From: Nannochloropsis salina CCMP1776
Lineage: Eukaryota > Sar > Eustigmatophyceae > Eustigmatales > Monodopsidaceae
Reading direction: 5' to 3'
Assembly (NCBI GenBank): GCA_004565275.1
Contig: SDOX01000010.1
Span: 111,338-175,337, forward strand
Length of the DNA: 64,000 bases
Shown here piece after piece: positions 20,399 through 29,429 of this stretch. The position numbers and the translations under genes are program-made. The notes below the pieces were generated by a model, which was not told where the DNA came from, searched no databases, and saw only the letters and a program-made list of their open reading frames with translations. Each line of letters starts with the position of its first letter. Positions within the stretch are counted from its first letter, which is position 1.

Positions 20399-20474
20399 AT
20401 GCAGCAAGAATAGCAAAGTAGAAACGATGAGGAATTTGATGTGAGACATTGGATTCAAAGCGTGCTTGCTTTGG

Positions 20475-21859
20475 CTCACGAAGGAATGAAGCTGTCATAG
20501 TTTTCGCTGCTATTTGACAATGTGCCTTTACCTGTGCTTGTGCAACTCATCCCATACACAAATGAAGGTACACGAACTAATTGTGGGGAAATGGCTTTTA
20601 TGGCACCGCACTCGCAACTGCGATTGACATCGAAGTACCGTCGAAGATGTCCTTACACTCGAATTTGGAACACCATGCTGGTGGGTGTAGGAAGTATACC
20701 CTCATTTTACCGGGAAGCTGATCTTTTCCAAAAACATGTAGGCATGTCTGCGGCATCACGTTTTCCTCTGGCATTGGACTTTTCTTCAGCACTGCTTACA
20801 GCAGATAGAAGTAGCCGTTATCTCGCATACCTTATTTATTTCCTCATTCTCCCTATAAATTCTTATGATGCTTAATCTTACGTTCAACCATTCTGCCACT
20901 AAGCCTTTGATTTTCCCTTATGCGTGGGAAATTTTCCACCGTAGTTCGACACTCCCAAGTAGTCTTGAATGGCTTTAAAAAAATAAAAAGAAGGCTCCTC
21001 CAGTAGCAAACAAATCTATAACAAGCAAAACATGGAATCAGACAAGATTATGTCATGAATAGCGCTGTATGTCTACTTCAAGGCTCCATGCGATGACTCT
21101 ATCAATAGAGAGAAGGCTCAAGTAGCAAACAAATCTATAGCAAGCAAACATGCAAGCAGACGAGATCATGCCATCAAAGAGCACTGTATGTCTAGCTGTA
21201 TGTCTACCGCAAGGCTCCATGCGCTGACTATGAAAGGGACAACGACTCAAGTGACCCTTACCTTCCGACCAAAGCGGACAACACATCGAGTATGCCCACG
21301 CACGGCGCCTGGTTTCATAGTATCGTCACTCTTGCTACTTTGCATTTGCTTTTAATATGAATTGAAGTATGAGTCTGGTCGTAATTCGCACCACTCGTGG
21401 GCATCGTTGGACCTTCCACAGTGAAAGAAGCAGCAGACACCGTAACGATCAGATGGCAGTTGAAGAGAAGTGACGACATCGCAAGAAAAAGACGTTGAGT
21501 CAACGTTAATAACCTTGTCAAGCAAGGTTGTCTACCGACGTCATGCGTACTGGAAAACATTTTGTGCGTCCACATCTGCGTGCGTGCATCCATCATGCAC
21601 ATATGGCTTGTTAATGGAGCATCAAAATCGAGGTGTTGTGACCACAGATTAACTCAGACTTTTCGAGGCACTCCACTTGTGCACACGACCGAGGAGATCT
21701 GTTTCCCTTCTTTCGTCTTACTGGGATAATCCTCGAATACATAGACGCACGAACATGCCTTACCTATCAGATGTACCGATGACTACTCTGTTATGGGTTA
21801 CTTCTCTCTCCACAGCACACACCCTAGGCATAAGACGTCCGACTCACAACACAGATAAT
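20475..21859. other. Intergenic region with a tandem duplication
   Basis: This AT-rich spacer has no convincing coding sequence. It contains the duplicated unit at 21003-21232. Its right part (about 21360-21859) is the 5' flank of the Pro/Thr repeat gene, and a diverged copy of it occurs at 24130-24652. Confidence 0.6.
21003..21232 (+). repeat. Diverged direct tandem duplication, about 105-115 bp unit
   Basis: Two copies (about 21003-21105 and 21121-21232) share AGTAGCAAACAAATCTATA, GCTCCATGCG and the text between, with scattered substitutions. The second copy also carries a short internal repeat of CTGTATGTCTA. No open frame spans them. Confidence 0.8.
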
Positions 21860-23479
21860 ATGCGCGTCTCTTTCGTATCTGCATGCCTCGTTGTACTTGG
21901 CATTGCCTATGCCCCCACTGCAGTCGCGCAGGAATGTCCGACTCTCACCCTCACTGGCAAGGCGCGTCCGGGCCTCAAACGCGGAGTCTTGGCAGGTAAA
22001 GGTCATGCTAGGGTCACCGTCACTCTTCGAAGTAAAGAAGTCGTCGACGATCTCAACTTCAAATTGTTGCTACCGACGGGTTTGTCACTTGTGCGTACCT
22101 CCAGTCGTCCAAAGTCGCGCATTCACCCCGAAGTTGTCGAGAACCCGGACGGATCAACGGCCGTGTTTTGGCTCGGCTTCGACTTTGCGAAAGCCAAAGG
22201 TAACAAGCGTGTTTTCAAAGCCAAAGCTAAAGTCGACGCATGTGCCCCAGAGACTCTGACAGTCACCGGCCTAGCTTATCTGATGAATGCGACAGACCTG
22301 ACGACCTACTGTGCGACGCCGCTGGCAAGTCCCGCAGTCTTGAACGTGCGGTACTCGAAAGCCAAGAAGGTGGCTACATGTGCGCCGACTCCTGCTCCGA
22401 CCGTCAACCCCGCGCAACCCTTTGTGTTGTTTGGCGATGGACAGCGATGTTTGGAAGCAAGCCGACTGGCACCATTCGACGATCGCCGCTTATTGTCGAG
22501 CTCCAACGGACGCGAATACGCGCACTCTATCCACCGTGAGCACCGGCATCTCCAATCGATAGCAACGCCAAGTGAGTGCTTCACATACTGCTCTCTGAAC
22601 GGGGGAGAGTCGGTGCCTTTCTTTTTCAACTGGAACACGGTCACATCCCAGTGCTTCTGCTGCGGGAACGTATGCACGTTGATTGTTGACCCAGCGTTCA
22701 GTACGTATGAAGTGACCGTGGACGCAACAAGCGCTCCAACGGCAGTTTCTACGGCTACTCCTACGCCTGCCCCTACGGCGTCGCCTACACTTACCCCCAC
22801 CGCGTCGCCCACGGCAGTCCCCACGGCATCGCCGACTGCTGCTCCTACTGCATCGCCGACTGCTGCTCCTACTGCATCACCGACTGCTGCTCCCACGACA
22901 TCGCCGACAGCTGCCCCCACGACATCGCCCACTGCTGCTCCTACTGCATCGCCGACTGCTGCCCCCACGACATCGCCGACAGCTGCCCCCACGACATCGC
23001 CGACAGCTGCTCCTACTGCATTGCCCACAGCTGCGCCCACGGCAACCCCGACTGCTGCCCCCACGACATCGCCGACAGCTGCTCCCACGGCAACCCCGAC
23101 TGCTGCTCCTACTGCATCGCCGACTGCTGCCCCTACGACATCGCCCACAGCTGCTCCTACTGCATCGCCGACTGCTGCCCCTACGACATCGCCCACTGCT
23201 GCTCCTACTGCATCGCCGACTGCTGCTCCTACTGCATCGCCGACAGCTGCCCCCACGACATCGCCGACAGCTGCTCCTACTGCATCGCCGACTGCTGCTC
23301 CTACTGCATCGCCGACAGCTGCCCCCACGACATCGCCGACAGCTGCTCCTACTGCATCGCCGACTGCTGCTCCCACGACATCGCCGACAGCTGCTCCCAC
23401 GACATCGTCGACTGCTGCTCCTACTGCATCGCCGACAGCTGCTTCTACTCCATCGCCAACTGCGAACACCCCTCTTTAG
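21860..23479 (+). CDS. Secreted protein with PAN/WSC-like cysteine domain and Pro/Thr/Ser/Ala repeats
   Basis: The 539-residue frame starts at ATG 21860 with a signal peptide, MRVSFVSACLVVLGIAYA, cleaved around AVAQ-E. The next 160 residues form a beta-rich domain of no known family (VTVTLRSKEVVDDLNFKLLL, AVFWLGFDFAKAKG). A six-cysteine module (about 280-345; CFTYCSLNGG, FFFNWN, QCFCCGNVC) resembles PAN/WSC-type carbohydrate-binding modules. The rest is about 27 imperfect repeats of PTASPTAA type. This is typical of an extracellular, probably heavily O-glycosylated, cell-wall or surface protein. The segment 21677-21859 upstream in the same frame is unlikely to be translated, because the signal peptide sits at 21860. 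Confidence 0.75.
   Translation: MRVSFVSACLVVLGIAYAPTAVAQECPTLTLTGKARPGLKRGVLAGKGHARVTVTLRSKEVVDDLNFKLLLPTGLSLVRTSSRPKSRIHPEVVENPDGSTAVFWLGFDFAKAKGNKRVFKAKAKVDACAPETLTVTGLAYLMNATDLTTYCATPLASPAVLNVRYSKAKKVATCAPTPAPTVNPAQPFVLFGDGQRCLEASRLAPFDDRRLLSSSNGREYAHSIHREHRHLQSIATPSECFTYCSLNGGESVPFFFNWNTVTSQCFCCGNVCTLIVDPAFSTYEVTVDATSAPTAVSTATPTPAPTASPTLTPTASPTAVPTASPTAAPTASPTAAPTASPTAAPTTSPTAAPTTSPTAAPTASPTAAPTTSPTAAPTTSPTAAPTALPTAAPTATPTAAPTTSPTAAPTATPTAAPTASPTAAPTTSPTAAPTASPTAAPTTSPTAAPTASPTAAPTASPTAAPTTSPTAAPTASPTAAPTASPTAAPTTSPTAAPTASPTAAPTTSPTAAPTTSSTAAPTASPTAASTPSPTANTPL
22730..23470 (+). repeat. 24-bp coding repeat array (PTASPTAA-type)
   Basis: Units of GCATCGCCGACTGCTGCTCC type, varying between ASP, TSP, ALP and ATP forms, follow one another for about 740 bases. 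Several blocks of 70-100 bases are nearly identical to each other, which suggests recent expansion by unequal exchange. The opposite strand is also open through most of the array, a by-product of the repeat. Confidence 0.95.
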
Positions 23480-24129
23480 AGTGTCCTTGTAATCCATGGG
23501 CCATCACAACGATAGTCTCTTTATAAATTGTCAAGTTCATTCTCTCCGCCGATGCGACTTGCGAGAATTTTAAGTTTACCGAGCAAATAATTACAATTAT
23601 TATACTCTATAAATGATGTGCTCCAAGAAAGATATATACTGTAACACGTGTAATAATAGCGACAAAGGGGCCGCTTTGAAGGAGTCGAATAAATGAAAAG
23701 GAATTAAGACTTCTCTCTCTGAGTGTCTTGATGATGGTATTCAGACGGAAGGACTACTAAATCATAGGAGAAGAAAACTAAAAACAAAACGCATGGCTTC
23801 TTTGATACGTCCTCATTCGAGTGGTTTTTTTTACGGAGAGTTTATGGAACTTGCAGGAATAGTGGACTCGTAATCATCGGTTTAAAATAGTCGCGTTAGC
23901 TAATTCTTTTTCCAAAATACCCTTAAATAATCGAGCCGGTAGTCTAGCCACCATGAAATAAAATGCTTTAGCCTGAATTTACCAGGGAGATGAAAAATGC
24001 ACAGTTTCACGGATTAAGGCTGGAAACCCGAAGCAAGGTGAAATATAAGGTCTTTCGGAAAGTAACATCCTCTGAACAAGCGATCCTTTCCGTGAACGTC
24101 ACCTGTTCTTTATTCGTACGTGGTTGTCT
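23480..24129. other. AT-rich intergenic region
   Basis: Nothing coding was seen. The sequence is AT-rich with TA and AAT runs (for example 23570-23690) and is the 3' flank of the secreted repeat protein gene. Confidence 0.5.
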
Positions 24130-24652
24130 ATAAGGGCTCAGAAGATTGATTGTAATCGTATCTTCGACGCATGCATACATGAAGCTTGAGGAAGGACACA
24201 TCTGGATCCTTTGGCCGACCCTGATGGCAGTTTCAAGAGAAATAACGACATCAAAGGAAAAGATCATGAGTCTACGTACAGTATACTGTTGCGAACAGAG
24301 AACTTTCCTCATTACTTGCATTTTGGAGGATGTTTTTGGGGTCGGTATCTGTACACATGCATTACAAACATGACAGGCAAGTCGAGCCTAGAAGCAAGAT
24401 GTTGTGATCCCGATTCTCTCAGACTATTCTAGACTATCCCCTTATTTGCTTCCACTATGTAGACGACAGACGAGATCCTTTTCTTTTAGTTCGTCGTATT
24501 GACTGCGCGGACCCTCGAAAAAAAGCGCACTCAACCATGTGTGAGCTGTCGGACCTATTGATGACTTTTTTGGGCATGTGTCAATTCTCCTTCCACAGCA
24601 TCTACTCTACGCATAAGAGGCGTCCGTCTCACACACGAGATCCGCGTTTCCC
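24130..24652 (+). pseudogene. Diverged copy of the 5' flank of the Pro/Thr repeat gene
   Basis: The text runs parallel to about 21360-21880. GATGGCAGTT...GAGAA.TRACGACATC, GATGTTGTGA...CTCAGACT, and CCACAGCA...GCATAAGA occur in the same order and spacing, at roughly two-thirds identity by eye. The copy ends where the signal-peptide ATG should be, and that ATG is absent. It therefore looks like the remains of a second Pro/Thr repeat gene whose coding part was lost or replaced. Confidence 0.65.
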
Positions 24653-24917
24653 TTTCGCCCAGGGAGCTAGCTGCGATGAAGGGGCACCCGAGGCTGGTCT
24701 CGCTAGGACCTTCAGTGTTGCGTGCCGAGACTGCGGGCCTGGTAGCGGTAGGTGTGTATGTGACCTGGCAAGAGGCGAGATCTTTGCGCCAGGAAAGGCA
24801 AAAGATATCGCCCGCGGCAAAAGATATCGCCCGCGGAGTAAATGCAGCAAGAATAGCAAAGTAGAAACGATGAGGAATTTGATGTGAGACATTGGATTCA
24901 AAGCGTGCTTGCTTTGG
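24653..24917 (+). pseudogene. Recent duplicate of the RsmE 3' end
   Basis: These 265 bases equal 20229-20474 (246 bases) apart from one 19-base tandem duplication (unit GGCAAAAGATATCGCCCGC, near 24798-24836), which shifts the frame. I saw no substitutions. The copy starts at the shared bases TTTCGCCC and includes the stop region and about 75 bases of 3' flank. It lacks the rest of the gene, so it is a broken fragment. Its perfect identity implies a very recent event, or an assembly artefact. Confidence 0.95.
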
Positions 24918-25347
24918 TGTTGTTACTCCTCCGTGGATATATGTCTAAACCTGGAAACAAAGACTGATGCTATAAACCGTGGACTCGTCATCAGCAAAAT
25001 TCGTCCATGTCCTAGTCGTACAATTAATACTTTTGGTCATGGCGAGAAGGATTTGAAAATGGGAAAAAGATTATTTTTCCCTTCATGTTATTTTGTCAAG
25101 GCGTACAGGAAGGAGCTCACTCAAAAATTGGTCGCTCACTTGGCTAGTTCTTGACCAGTCTAACACCCGACTTGAGATTCTTCCTCAATACGTACGTTGA
25201 TGCACACATTTATTAGAGCTTAAAAATTTACGCCTTCAGCCGGGTATCGACCATTTCATGCCGAAAAGTTTTTTGTGCTTTTGCTAGACGAGTTTACAAG
25301 ATAATTGACGCGGCGTCGTTACTTTTAGGGTCTACCTACTACCCGCT

Positions 25348-25749
25348 CGCCAAGATTTCTGAGCATAGCTATCGTCGTATTGCAGCCTTATTTGCAGGCA
25401 TCAAGCAAGATAATCTATAATTGCATGCATCCACAACATAGATTACGACTGCAGGTCATAGTGTTTAGAAAATTACGTCGTTTGACTCCTTCCATGAGCT
25501 TGCCTCTTTCAAAAGTCCATTCCATTCGTGCAGGAGATCCAACGCAGACGCCTCTCCCTCGCATGTCGTCACCGTCCAAGTATCGCCAAGATTTCAGCGT
25601 AGCTATCGTCGTATTGCAGCCGTATTTTGTAGGCATTGAGCAAGACAATTCATGATTGCACGCATTCACGACATTAATGATAACTGCAGGTCATAATGTT
25701 AAAAAATATCACGGCTTTTGACTCCATCCGTAGATTTGCCCCTTCAAAA
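25348..25749 (+). repeat. Direct duplication of a 167-bp unit
   Basis: Copies at about 25348-25514 and 25584-25749 share CGCCAAGATTTC, GCTATCGTCGTATTGCAGCC, ACTGCAGGTCATA and TTCAAAA in order, about 80 percent identical by eye and 70 bases apart. The second copy ends about 100 bases upstream of the U2 snRNA gene, so the pair could be part of its upstream control region. Confidence 0.85.
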
Positions 25750-25816
25750 CGTCGATAACATCCGTCTAGAAAATCTTGAGCAGAGATGAATCATATTCTT
25801 GTTATGTGTGTCGTAG

Positions 25817-25824
25817 TATATAAT
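25817..25824 (+). promoter_or_regulatory. TATA-like box of the U2 snRNA gene
   Basis: TATATAAT lies about 30 bases before the inferred U2 5' end, the spacing expected for a TATA box. Plant U2 genes use a TATA box near -30, so the role is plausible, but it is inferred from position alone. Confidence 0.45.
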
Positions 25825-25846
25825 GCTTTCCTTACCCCACTCACCA

Positions 25847-26012
25847 TCACTCTTCTTGGCCTTTTGGCTTAGATCAAGTGTAGTATCTGTTCTGTAACCA
25901 GGAAGACTGGTTACCTTCGCCTACTGGGCGAAGTTTTGTCTTCCGATTATTTCTGGACTTGCCAGTGGTAAGGAGCTTGCTCCTCCCGGCTAGGTGTCCT
26001 TGGGCTTACACT
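25847..26012 (+). ncRNA. U2 spliceosomal snRNA
   Basis: The 5' half carries the nearly invariant U2 text CTTGGCCTTTTGGCTTAGAT followed by CAAGTGTAGTATCTGTTCT, including the GTAGTA branch-point recognition element. A perfect 8-bp hairpin follows (GTAACCAG/CTGGTTAC, stem IIa position), then CTTCGCC/GGCGAAG (stem IIb). The Sm-site region is unusual, ATTATTTCTGG in place of a plain ATTTTTGG. The conserved loop GGAGCTTGCTCC comes next, and a terminal stem GTGT...ACAC ends near 26012. About 166 bases is close to the normal size. U2 base-pairs with the intron branch point in the spliceosome. The exact ends are inferred. Confidence 0.93.
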
Positions 26013-27138
26013 ACCCTCAAGCGATGCCGAAACCCCCCCAACTCCCCCACCCATACCCCTACACCCCACCCACACCGGAGACACTACTTCCTCTTATTCG
26101 TGACGTCTCATTCATGGAGGAGATGCGTGCGAATTCCTGCGGAGGAGCATAAAAGGTGGACGCCTGTTCCGGTTGCGGACCGCGGCCTTGTGAAGCGATA
26201 ATTTATGGCCGTGTACTTCCCCATCATTAAAATCCAGCACAGCTTAATAGCTACCATATATCATGGAGTGAAGCGAAAATTTCCATTGTCTCCTACGACC
26301 GGGAGCGCGACAGCGTCACGCATGCTTCGGAGTGCTACTCTATCTCGACGTTCTATCAGCTCGCCTTTGATGCAGCTTTATCATAACAAGAGACTTGAGG
26401 GTGTGGAATCATATGGCCAGAAATATCGTCGGAAAGATGTGTTCGTGATGTTTTGGCTGTGAAGTTGTGCGAACTTTCCTGCCTTGTTTGATCGTTTGGT
26501 TAACTGGGGCGTCCACAGTTGCAGGAGGAAAGGCTTTATGCACTTCATCCCCGGTAAGAATTTCCCGCACAACATTTACAAGATCTCATCTTCACCTAAG
26601 CGGACTAAGATAAACCTGTTAATGGCTTTGCTTATGGACTTGTGTGCTGGAAATGTAATTCATTTTTCAGGATCACCGACGAATAAATTTCTCGACGACT
26701 GGCAAGATATTTTTTAAAAAAAATAATCCACACATACATTTTCGATAACAACCGAAGAAAAATTGCTCTGAAGCTCTTTCGTAGTGACAATATTTAGTTG
26801 AAGAGATATAAGCCTACAATCAAAACAATCATGCTTCTGACCCTTACCTCCCACGTGCTCTTGCTTCCACGCGTTCGTATGTCTAACTCACAAATACAAG
26901 ATCCACGAGAAAAGAGATATTCCATACTGAAATACAAATTTTACTCACCCGCCGTAAATTTTGTGCTTATTCAGTGCGTCAAAGTACCCAAAATGTACCT
27001 GAAACCATCAAATTGATGGCCCATATCCAAGGACCCCGCACCCAGGGCGCTGCCTCCTTCCCGGCGGCGTGACTAGCCATCACTCATCCTTCTCGAGCTA
27101 CTTCTCACATCAACACCGCGACCACATCCACATATGGC
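26013..27138. other. Intergenic region
   Basis: No family could be assigned. Short frames occur (26205-26462; 26484-26717, with GKNFPHNIYKI and INLLMALLMDLCAG) but have no clear splice context. The right end is the promoter side of the RsfS gene. Confidence 0.45.
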
Positions 27139-28773
27139 TTGACAGCCATGCTGTCATTTTCTCGCACGCGGCCGGCATCACAGAGAAGAATAGACGGGAA
27201 TATTTCTCCGCCCATTACGACCTTCACCACCAGCGTCCTTCTCTTCCTCCTTGCCCTTTATCCCGCACCCGAGACCTCCGCCTTCTTCCTGCCCTCACCA
27301 ATCTGCCAAAGTCCCGCCACCTACATTGATAGAACAGGGTCCGCATGGTTGCTTGTCTCGCCTAGACCACAGGTACGTTAATAACGTCAATAACCTTGCC
27401 ATAAGGGATGATTCGCCCTTTCAATTCGTGAGGTATCCTATCTTTCCTTCAAAGACACCGTCTCACATCGTCGTCCTGCACGTTACAGTCTTCCCTCTAT
27501 AGTTCGGAGAGTAATAATACGCCGCAACGTCCCAAACAGAAGAAAGGAGGGAGGGAAGGCTACAACAGGAATCGACGACGTGAGGAGGCACTAGATGGCA
27601 TGAAGGTCGGCCACCGCTTTGAAATGGGTGAGTGAAGGAGGGAAGCGTCATGCGTGCATGACAAAGACCTCTCCAGGCGTCGAAACACGATCGAGCAAGC
27701 ACAAGCCTATGCTCGTATTTGATTGAGAAGCGTGGGGCTTTTCGTCTGGAGCTTACCTGCCTTGCTCCCCCTTTCCGTCCTTTCCATTCTGTCTCACCCT
27801 CCCCACCCTCCTTCCTCTCTCAGGCTACGACATCGAGGAGGAAACGGTGCCCCTGGCAGAGGACGAGACGCTGCCCGTGATCGAAACCATCGCGTCCGCG
27901 GCGGACATGCGCAAGGGCGAAGACGTCGTGGCCCTCAGGGTCTCTCGCTTGACCACCGTCTCCTCCTTCTTCCTCCTCGTCTCCGGGAACAGCCGACCGC
28001 AAATTCAAGCCATTGCTGGTATGTCCCTAGTGTGTGGTGCTCCATACGACGCCGCCTTCCGTTTGTATTCGTCTGCTCTCCCTACCTTACCTTTCTCCCA
28101 CCCTCCCTCGTGCGGCAAGCGACCTGGACGAACTCCTCCCTCCCTCCCTCCCTCCTCTCTCCCTCCCTCCCTCCCTCCCTCCCCCCCCACTCACAGGCGC
28201 CATCGAAGAAGACATGCTGGAGAAGCACGGCCTGGAGGTCCGGAACGGTGGGGAGGGCACGGCGGACAGCGGGTGGATCCTGCTGGACTATGGGAGCGTG
28301 GTGGTGAATGTCATGACCCCTGTGGCTCGGAAATTCTACGCGTTGGAGAAGCTGTGGAAGAATGTGGGTGCCTTGCTTCCCTCCGTCCTTCCCTCCCTCC
28401 TCTCCCTCCTCCTCCCTTCTCTCCCTCCCTCCCGCCCTCTGCCCTTCCCTCCCTTCTTCTTTCCCTCCTCCCTCCCTCTTTCCCTCCCTCCCCTCCACTC
28501 GATCTTGTACTCCGGCACCGATTGACGGGCCAACCCCTCCATCCTCCCTTCCCTTCTTCCCTTCTTCCCTCCCTCCCTCCCTCCCTCCCTCATCCCTCTT
28601 CTTCCCTTCCGCAGGGCGAGGAGGTGGACCTCTCCCACATCCTTCGACCCAACCTCCCGCCAGGCTCGGAGGGAGGGAGGGAGGGAGGGAGGGAGGGAGG
28701 GAGGGAGGGAGGGAGGGAGGGAGACGGACCCGGTCCTGACCCCTCCCTCATGGAGGACGCCTTTTGGTCGTAA
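27139..28773 (+). CDS. Plastid ribosome-silencing factor RsfS / Iojap, five exons
   Basis: RsfS binds ribosomal protein L14 and blocks joining of ribosomal subunits. Exon 1 (27139-27372) encodes a signal peptide (TTSVLLFLLALYPAPETSAFF) whose SAFF end is a plastid cleavage motif. Exon 2 (about 27510-27627) is basic. Exon 3 (27824-28018) has VIETIASAADMRKGEDVVAL, then LTTVSSFFLLVSGNSRPQIQ. Exon 4 (28197-28363) has GWILLDYGSVVVNVMTPVAR and FYALEKLW. Exon 5 (28615-28773) ends after EEVDLSHILRPNLPPG and a run of EGGR repeats encoded by (GGGA)n. Junctions 2/3 and 3/4 are phase 1 and 4/5 is phase 0, all with clear GT and AG. The start is set at 27139, where the frame opens; the first in-frame Met fits the signal peptide. 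The exon 2 acceptor is the least certain junction. Confidence 0.88.
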
Positions 28774-28812
28774 GGAGGGAGGGAGGGAGGGAGGGAGGGA
28801 GGGAGGGAGGGA
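28676..28812 (+). repeat. Two (GGGA)n tracts across the RsfS stop codon
   Basis: A (GGGA)n run of about twelve units at 28676-28723 is translated as EGGR repeats near the C-terminus. A second run of about ten units follows the stop codon (28774-28812). Length changes that are not multiples of three would alter the RsfS tail. Confidence 0.9.
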
Positions 28813-29429
28813 GGTCGTCGTTTTCTTTTCTTTGGATGAGGGGTGGGAAAGGGGGGGAGGGGGAGGAATGGAAGAGAGTGAGGGGGAGGCAAAGCGTCGG
28901 CGAAACAAGCATTAAAGAAAGAGGGGGAATAGGGGGAACGAGGCAATGTCAGGAAGGGAAGGAGGGAAGCGGAGGAGGCGACCATGGAAGTGGCGCCTGG
29001 TTGCTTGCACTGAGTCGGTGGTAGGGGGGATGCAGAGGGAGGCCGGAGGGGAGGTGCGGGGGGAGGGAGGTGCGGGGGAAAGGGCGAGGGGGAGCTCGAC
29101 GGCATCGCCTGGAAAAGAAGAAAGAAGACGGAAGCCTTATCCAGGCTTTTCCCGCGATTTTCTTTGCTTCCTTAAGTCCGGGACTGGCCCCTTTTTTTCC
29201 TTCGCTTTCACTCTCTCCTCTTCCACCCGGCCAATCCCTCCTTCCCTCCCTCGCTTCATCCCTCCGTCCCTCCCTCGATCCATTCTCCCACCCAATCTAC
29301 ATGTTATATGAACCGAGTATTTGCGACATTTTCCTACGATACTGGCAGTTCATCTTGTCCGCCCAGGGCCATTTCCATCCCCGCTAACGGCCGTCCGTTT
29401 GAACTCCCCCGTAACGGCCGTTTAAATGT
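28813..29429. other. Convergent intergenic region
   Basis: This spacer separates the 3' ends of RsfS (+) and ATP11 (-). It is purine-rich on the left and pyrimidine-rich on the right. Just before the ATP11 stop, TAACGGCCGT occurs twice (about 29384 and 29411). No gene was seen. Confidence 0.5.

Noticed and set aside
22306-23469. 387-codon minus-strand frame rich in GAAVGDAVGA repeats
   Set aside because: It is the antisense of the Pro/Thr coding array. A 24-bp repeat without stops on one strand is often open on the other, and there is no start context or domain.
26484-26717. Open frame considered as a transposase remnant
   Set aside because: It is short, with no catalytic triad, no terminal repeats and no family signature.
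28336-28908. Minus-strand frame through the RsfS 3' exons
   Set aside because: It is a shadow of RsfS exons and their CCCT/GGGA repeats.
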